DNA of 10,790 nucleotides, from assembly GCA_038234815.1 (NCBI GenBank), contig JBBQSU010000114.1, forward strand, positions 1 to 10,790, given 5' to 3'. Shown here in pieces: positions 6,351 to 10,790 of the stretch. A program made the translations under genes and the position numbers. Numbering within the stretch: position 1 is the stretch's first letter; every line of letters begins with the position of its first letter. The DNA is from JBBQSU01 sp038234815. Lineage in GTDB: Bacteria > Planctomycetota > Phycisphaerae > Tepidisphaerales > Tepidisphaeraceae. The notes beneath the pieces were generated by a model. It was given only the letters and a program-made list of their open reading frames with translations, made no database searches and had not been told where the DNA came from.

Positions 6351-7016
6351 ATGCTTTTTCTACTAGCCGAGGGTTCCCGCGGGATTACCGAAATCATCAC
6401 CCAGTGGGCCGAATCATTCATCGGCTGGGCGGGCTACACCGGAACCGCAGTATTGATGGCGTTGGAAAGCATGATCGCGCCGATTCCGTCCGAAGCGGTC
6501 ATGCCGTTCGTCGGTGTGCAGGTGCATCGCGGACACATGAACCTTTGGCTGGCTCTGCTGGCCACCACCATCGGTTCGCTGGTCGGTTCGCTCATTTCCT
6601 ATTGGCTGGGCAGTGTCGGCGGCAAACCGCTGGTGATGAAAGTCGGCCGGTTTCTATTCATTAACGAACACCATCTCGATCTCACCATCAACTGGTTTCA
6701 CAAGCGCGGCGGGTCGTTGACAGTCTTCGTGAGCCGTTTTATTCCGGTCGTCCGGCACTTTATTTCCATCCCCGCCGGCATGGGAAAAATGCCGCTGCTC
6801 AAGTTTTGCATCGTCACCGTAATTGGTGCCACGATGTGGAACGCGTTGCTGCTTTATGTGGGCTTCCAGTGGAGCAATCACATCGACGAACTCAAGCATT
6901 ATTACAAGATTCTCGACAAGATTGTGATCGTGGTTGGCGTGTTGGGTCTGGCCGCGTGGTTTTACATTCATTTGCGGAGCAAGCCCGCGGCCAAGGCGGT
7001 TGAAGTCGGTTCTTGA
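6351..7016 (+). CDS. DedA family (SNARE-associated/VTT domain) inner-membrane protein
   Basis: The 221-residue polytopic membrane protein matches the DedA family in length and pattern. Known members support envelope integrity and membrane-potential homeostasis, and some move undecaprenyl phosphate or phospholipids between leaflets. Visible landmarks are the re-entrant motif ALESMIAPIPSE (E39 and E48) and SRFIPVVRHF with two arginines six residues apart (R129, R135). That spacing matches the essential arginine pair known from E. coli YqjA/YghB. Hydrophobic segments lie near 30-50, 65-88, 152-172 and 190-207. The C-terminal tail is short and basic. I chose ATG 6351 because it gives a family-typical length. 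An upstream in-frame ATG at 6243 adds 36 residues with no family resemblance. CAGG at 6338-6341 is a weak ribosome binding site. The gene is probably monocistronic: it diverges from the zinc-ribbon gene and converges on the TPR gene, leaving 48 bases. The substrate cannot be predicted. Confidence 0.92.
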   Translation: MLFLLAEGSRGITEIITQWAESFIGWAGYTGTAVLMALESMIAPIPSEAVMPFVGVQVHRGHMNLWLALLATTIGSLVGSLISYWLGSVGGKPLVMKVGRFLFINEHHLDLTINWFHKRGGSLTVFVSRFIPVVRHFISIPAGMGKMPLLKFCIVTVIGATMWNALLLYVGFQWSNHIDELKHYYKILDKIVIVVGVLGLAAWFYIHLRSKPAAKAVEVGS

Positions 7017-7064
7017 CGCAATTGGGGAGGCGATGGAATGCGGCGCTGCACGGCCTGATTCTCT

Positions 7065-9902
7065 CTATCCTTGGGTCGTTGGAGTAAGCAGCTTCGCCGG
7101 ATCAAAACCGGGAACCATCTCTTTCCGCAAGTCTTCGAATTCCGATTTCCAAAGTTTTCCACCCACCTGGTTATTCAATTCGACATAAAGGCGCTTTAGG
7201 AATCGCTGGGCTTCCTCGATGTCGGCGGGCTTGCCGCTCCCGGCCTTGGCTAACTCCGCCATGCTCTTGAGTTCCTTGTAGGTGGCCTCCCAGTACTGCT
7301 CATTATCCACCATCACCACCTGATCGTTCTGAACGTCCTGGCGAAGCGGCCGGCCTAATTTGCCATCGCGGCGTAATCTATAGAGGATGTCACTCGCCGC
7401 TGCATAGTTCTTAAGATCAAACTGAATCATCGCCAGCTTGAAATCCACTTGCGCGTCATAATCCCCGGCGTTCTTCGTCGATGCCTTGTAGGCGGCCTGA
7501 TTCTCCTTGTTCTTCAGCGATTCAAACAGGCTTAACACGGCCTTAAGTTCTTCGTTACGCTTGGCCGGATCGGGTTCAAGCTCGGCGGCATCGTGCTTTG
7601 TGCCGGCATTAAATCGCTCGTAAACGTACGTCTGACTTTTAATCTCCGGCTTGGTGCTGGCCTTGGCCCAATCGACCAGAAATCCGCTCAATTGCGCGCG
7701 ATCGTCTGCCAAACGCTTCAGCACCTTCTGATTGCCGTCCTTCTTGGCCGCGTCATATTGCTCATTAAGTTTTTGCAGCAGGTTGAACACGATTTGCGCG
7801 CCCTGTCCGCCGGGCCGGCGATTAAGCAACTCGACCAGCGCCTTGGTCGCCCGGCCGGTCTGCCCCAAGGCCATCTGCGAATTCACCGTCAGCAGCAGGG
7901 CTTCGGGAACGAGATCGTCTTCGTTGGGCAGGCCCTTGGCGCGATCTTCGAAATTATTGAGCAGATCCAGTGTCCGCTGGGGGTTATTCTGCAGGCGACT
8001 GGCCAGGTCCGCGGCCAATAGCGAGGTCCGCACGAGCATCCCCTGCGCGGTGTGCTTGGTAGCGTCGTCTTTGCCGTTGGTCAGCGCCGCCGAGGCGCTG
8101 CGCGTCACCTCGTCAGCCAGGCCCTGAATCTCTTGCACGATCCCGTCACGCTGCGCGATCGGCATCTTCTTGCCTTCGTCATCCATCCACTGTTTGAGCG
8201 CCACCATCATCCGATAGCGGGCCATCAGATAGTTGGGATCGCCGCTCGGCACCAGCCGAAAATAGGTGACCGCATCCTTGTATTTTTGTAGTTGCTGCAA
8301 GCGGGCTGCATATGCATAGGCCAGATCGACCCGGCTGTAGGGCTTATTGATCGCCAGCCCCAGGAATCGGTCCCACGCCTTGCTCGCTTCTTGGTCAACG
8401 ATGTTGTCTTTGCGGATTTGCACGAGCAGCGCGCCGGCATTGTCCAAGGCCAGTTTTCCATTGGCCTGATTGACCAGACCGAAATTCTGCATGTAATCCA
8501 TGAAACTGTTGGCCGCTTCCAATTTCTTATCGAGCTTCATGAAAAAGAAAGGAAGGCGAATGGCCGCGTCGTCCACAAATCGTGGTTCGATCCCCGGCTT
8601 GCCTTTGCGGCTGATGTATTCCTTTGCCGCTGCGGCACCTCGGGCCAGAACGCCCGGGTCGGGCTTCTGATCGTCGGCCTGGTGCAGTTCCGCATCGGCT
8701 TTGCTGACGATCGCGCCCAGCAAAAGGGAATCGAGCTTGGACATGTCGGGATTGGCAGGCAAGCGGGCCAACACCTGCTCGTCGATGATCGACACCAGGT
8801 CAGGCCGGTCTTTGCGGAGCTGAGTCAAGACGGCGATGGCGGCGTCGTTGGCCTTTTCCTTCTCGGCGTCGGTTTTAGCCAGCTCTGCGGCCTTGGAATG
8901 GAGACGGAATTGCAGCATCGACAAGGCCGCAGCGGCACCTTTCTGGGCCGCGGGGTCTTTGGGAAGCGACGCCTTCTCCCAGGTTTCAAGGTCTGTTATC
9001 CCCTTCTGCGCCGCATCCAACTTTCCGGCCAGCACGTCGCATTGTGCCGAGAAATACCGGGCTTCGTATCGCTGATAAATATTGGGAGCCGGTATCAGGC
9101 CGCCTTTATCGTTAATGACCTCATCAAAAACCTTTTTCGCCGTTTCAAAATCCCCCTTAAGCATGTGGAACTTCGCGGTGGCGTTTTTGACCACCGGCTG
9201 GACCTGGCTGTCGGCGTTGTCCCACTGCTTCAGGTATTTGATCGCCTCGTCGATAATCTTGGCCCGCGCCGGATTGGCCGGGTCCATCGACGTCGCCAGC
9301 GTATAATCGAACATCTTGGAACTGAATTGCGCCAGCACGATCAACTGGCCGATTTTCTCCACCTGTTCGAGCCGCGGGTCGGTTGGACTGTTGATCTTGT
9401 TGGCCAGATCAGTTTCCTGTTTCTGGTATTCCGCGACCGCCTTGGCGTATATCTTCGAAACGGTTTCGGCGATCGGCTTCAACTCGGCCATCTTGGCCGG
9501 ATTGGTTCCCCAGTATTCCAGCGTGTTCAGATGCGGATCCGTGCCGGCGGCGATGATCGTCTTGGCCTGCTGCATCAGGGTCGTGCCATCGGTCATATTC
9601 GGCAAGGCCTGCTCAATCCCGGCGATGACCTTATGAATCACTTCTTGCCGCTCTTTGCGATTCAATTTTTCCGCCGGGTCGGCCAATTGCTGGAGCGCAA
9701 TGAGCGTCATAACGCCGTCGCGCTTATCTTTTGGGGTTTTATCTACGCTGAAAGCGTGGTCCAGCAGCACCGTGAGCCTGCGGTTGGCCAGTTCATTCAG
9801 CAAGCGGTCTTCGGAAAGCGAGGCCAGGCCGACCGGAGCCGACTGGGCAAACACCGAACTGGTAATGAGCCCGACGAGAATAAAGCAGAGCGAGCGGTTC
9901 AT
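7065..9902 (-). CDS. Exported large TPR-like helical repeat protein, partner of ExbD operon
   Basis: The 945-residue product starts with a clear signal peptide (MNRSLC, hydrophobic core 7-16, cleavage after SVFA at residue 19) and no lipobox, so it is probably periplasmic. The rest is helical, rich in Ala, Lys, Asp and Leu. Degenerate TPR-type helix pairs occur at about 245-285 (DFETAKKVFDEVI then a Y-A-R-Y/A-Q-C helix), 539-572 (YKDAVTYFRLVPSGDPNY) and 832-847 (YAAASDILYRLRRDG). ATG 9902 is chosen because it begins the signal peptide. The frame is open back to 10028, but that part overlaps exbD in another frame. The gene lies 19 bases after the exbD stop, so it is the third visible gene of the operon. 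By analogy with TPR proteins beside ExbBD/TolQR systems (CpoB/YbgF-like) it may couple the motor to envelope or uptake functions. The size is much larger than CpoB, so the analogy is loose. Confidence 0.85.
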   Translation of the reverse strand: MNRSLCFILVGLITSSVFAQSAPVGLASLSEDRLLNELANRRLTVLLDHAFSVDKTPKDKRDGVMTLIALQQLADPAEKLNRKERQEVIHKVIAGIEQALPNMTDGTTLMQQAKTIIAAGTDPHLNTLEYWGTNPAKMAELKPIAETVSKIYAKAVAEYQKQETDLANKINSPTDPRLEQVEKIGQLIVLAQFSSKMFDYTLATSMDPANPARAKIIDEAIKYLKQWDNADSQVQPVVKNATAKFHMLKGDFETAKKVFDEVINDKGGLIPAPNIYQRYEARYFSAQCDVLAGKLDAAQKGITDLETWEKASLPKDPAAQKGAAAALSMLQFRLHSKAAELAKTDAEKEKANDAAIAVLTQLRKDRPDLVSIIDEQVLARLPANPDMSKLDSLLLGAIVSKADAELHQADDQKPDPGVLARGAAAAKEYISRKGKPGIEPRFVDDAAIRLPFFFMKLDKKLEAANSFMDYMQNFGLVNQANGKLALDNAGALLVQIRKDNIVDQEASKAWDRFLGLAINKPYSRVDLAYAYAARLQQLQKYKDAVTYFRLVPSGDPNYLMARYRMMVALKQWMDDEGKKMPIAQRDGIVQEIQGLADEVTRSASAALTNGKDDATKHTAQGMLVRTSLLAADLASRLQNNPQRTLDLLNNFEDRAKGLPNEDDLVPEALLLTVNSQMALGQTGRATKALVELLNRRPGGQGAQIVFNLLQKLNEQYDAAKKDGNQKVLKRLADDRAQLSGFLVDWAKASTKPEIKSQTYVYERFNAGTKHDAAELEPDPAKRNEELKAVLSLFESLKNKENQAAYKASTKNAGDYDAQVDFKLAMIQFDLKNYAAASDILYRLRRDGKLGRPLRQDVQNDQVVMVDNEQYWEATYKELKSMAELAKAGSGKPADIEEAQRFLKRLYVELNNQVGGKLWKSEFEDLRKEMVPGFDPAKLLTPTTQG

Positions 9903-9921
9903 GGGAGTTTGACCTGAATGC

Positions 9922-10422
9922 CTAGTGCGACGTCGCGAACGACACTTTTGTGAAGGCGGCGCCTTCATCGGCCAGCTTGTTGCCATCGGCATCCTTGTCA
10001 GGACGGATCGCGGCCTCAAAGACCGCAATCAGGTGCTTGAACTTCACATTCCTCCCTGGACTGATGACGATCTGCGCCCGCTCGCGCTTGGTGCCGGCGG
10101 CTTCAAGCTTCTGCCGAAGCTGCATCATCTTGGCGTTAAGGGTGTCCTGATCACTGATGTTCTGGTCGCCCACGCGGGCGATAAATCGATCGGGAACGGG
10201 TGAGTCGACCCGAATTTCCACTGGCTCGTCAAAGTCCTTCTTATCAGAATTTCCACCAGCGCCGGTCTGAGTAACCGGAACCCCGCTGACGAGATAATGC
10301 TCGGCCCCGCCGAAGCTGCCCGCGAGCATCAGAAAAATCAGAATGACCATCACGACGTCCACCAGGGGCGTCATGTTTGGCCCGGAATCGTAGTGAACTT
10401 GCTTTGCGCCTTTTAATCTCAT
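9922..10422 (-). CDS. exbD: ExbD/TolR family biopolymer transport protein (complete copy)
   Basis: The 166-residue product has the ExbD/TolR layout: a short cytoplasmic N-terminus, one membrane helix (about 22-37) and a periplasmic domain. The hallmark PNMTPLVDVVMVILIFLML places Asp22 at the start of the helix, matching the proton-carrying aspartate (D25 in E. coli ExbD). The C-terminal domain shows the usual ISPGRNVKFKHLIAVFEAA helix-strand unit. ExbD works with an ExbB-type pentameric channel, converting proton-motive force into mechanical work on the envelope. ATG 10422 has AGAGG 7 bases upstream. The gene is 28 bases downstream of another ExbD-like gene and 19 bases upstream of the TPR gene. 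Unusually, a DxDxDG-type loop (142-153) is inserted before the final strand. This copy could belong to a TolR- or ExbD-type system, which the sequence alone does not settle. Confidence 0.92.
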   Translation of the reverse strand: MRLKGAKQVHYDSGPNMTPLVDVVMVILIFLMLAGSFGGAEHYLVSGVPVTQTGAGGNSDKKDFDEPVEIRVDSPVPDRFIARVGDQNISDQDTLNAKMMQLRQKLEAAGTKRERAQIVISPGRNVKFKHLIAVFEAAIRPDKDADGNKLADEGAAFTKVSFATSH

Positions 10423-10450
10423 GGCAATGCCTCTGCTTTTAGGTGTTTGT

Positions 10451-10790
10451 TTAGTTGGTGCTGGTAACCGCTTCGACCTTCTTGGTGTTGAAGTTCACGC
10501 TTTTGACGTTGGCTTCCGCGCAGTTAATCAGTACCGGTTCGATGGATTTGTAAGCGATGTCGCCAGACCCGCGGATGATGACCTTGAACTCCGGGTTGTC
10601 GAGATTGGCTTCGTTTCCACCGGCCTTAAGGTCGGCCCCGTATCGATAGAACTTGAGCGTATCGAGCAGTTCCTTGCGATTGGTCGTCGGATTGAGGATT
10701 TGCAATTCCTGCTTGGTCGGCTCGTTGGTGCGCGGGTCTTTCACCAGCGCCGTCACCTGCGGCATGTCCGTGCCGGGCTTTTCGAACAGG
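10451..10790 (-). CDS. exbD: ExbD/TolR-like protein, N-terminus beyond window edge
   Basis: Only the last 112 codons are present. The reading frame runs open off the right edge, and the visible ATG at 10765 is internal. The membrane helix with the proton-carrying aspartate is not in view. The visible part ends in NPEFKVIIRGSGDIAYKSIEPVLINCAEANVKSVNF, here the strand-helix-strand unit of an ExbD/TolR periplasmic domain: VIIRGSGDIAYKSIEPVL corresponds to the usual R-A-D-x-x-x-x-Y-x-x-V-x-x-V/L run. The family call also rests on the complete ExbD immediately downstream, because tandem exbD genes after an exbB/tolQ/motA-type gene are common. An extra segment before this unit (about KELLDTLKFYRYGADLKAGGNEANLD) makes the domain larger than in E. 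coli ExbD. The two copies presumably form a heteromeric ExbD pair. Confidence 0.72.
   Translation of the reverse strand, partial: LFEKPGTDMPQVTALVKDPRTNEPTKQELQILNPTTNRKELLDTLKFYRYGADLKAGGNEANLDNPEFKVIIRGSGDIAYKSIEPVLINCAEANVKSVNFNTKKVEAVTSTN

Noticed and set aside
5275..6366. 363-residue plus-strand open frame
   Set aside because: It is rich in Arg and His without any domain and lies opposite the zinc-ribbon/DUF4190 gene, whose twelve paired cysteines and membrane helices are clear.
6322..6384. Two identical CCCGCGGG palindromes (6322-6329 and 6377-6384) flanking the DedA start
   Set aside because: Eight-base GC palindromes are common in such GC-rich DNA and the second lies in coding sequence. 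The flanks do not extend the match.
8292..9917. 541-residue plus-strand open frame
   Set aside because: It is antisense to the TPR-like gene, which has a signal peptide and operon context; the antisense frame has no recognisable features.

Overview
The window looks like chromosomal DNA from a GC-rich, Gram-negative-type bacterium. A planctomycete, possibly of the Phycisphaerae, is the most likely source. This is inferred from gene content and not from a marker such as 16S rRNA. The pointers are a stand-alone fusA outside the str operon, weak or absent Shine-Dalgarno sequences at several starts, a zinc-ribbon protein of the CxxC-rich style common in planctomycetes, and a tandem ExbD-ExbD-TPR operon.

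Layout. Bases 1-561 hold no convincing gene. They are dense with stem-loops from about 120 to 480 and probably form a structured 5' leader or an unrecognised RNA ahead of fusA. fusA (562-2694, +) encodes a complete elongation factor G and is followed at once by a terminator-like hairpin. A 185-base gap follows. Next come two tightly coupled plus-strand genes (2880-5278): a 654-residue HEAT-type helical repeat protein without a signal peptide, and a 143-residue membrane-anchored protein starting 2 bases after its stop. I cannot assign either a function.

Converging on this pair is a minus-strand gene (5338-6135) for a protein with three zinc ribbons and a two-helix DUF4190-like membrane domain. 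Its divergent partner (6351-7016, +) is a DedA-family inner-membrane protein. The 215 bases between the two starts contain a perfect 10-base inverted repeat spaced by 40 bases.

From 7065 to the right edge everything is on the minus strand. In transcription order it reads: an ExbD-like protein cut by the window edge, a second complete ExbD, and a 945-residue exported helical repeat (TPR-like) protein. The gaps are 28 and 19 bases, so this is one operon. An ExbB/TolQ/MotA-type channel gene is expected just outside the right edge. Together these would form a proton-motive-force-driven energy-transduction module of the ExbB-ExbD/TolQ-TolR class, with the TPR protein as its likely periplasmic partner.

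No tRNA, rRNA, CRISPR array, insertion sequence or prophage signature was seen. The most unusual signals are the structured fusA leader, an EF-hand-like DxDxDG loop inside the complete ExbD, an insertion in EF-G domain IV, the unassigned HEAT/membrane pair, and the long-spaced inverted repeat between the divergent genes.
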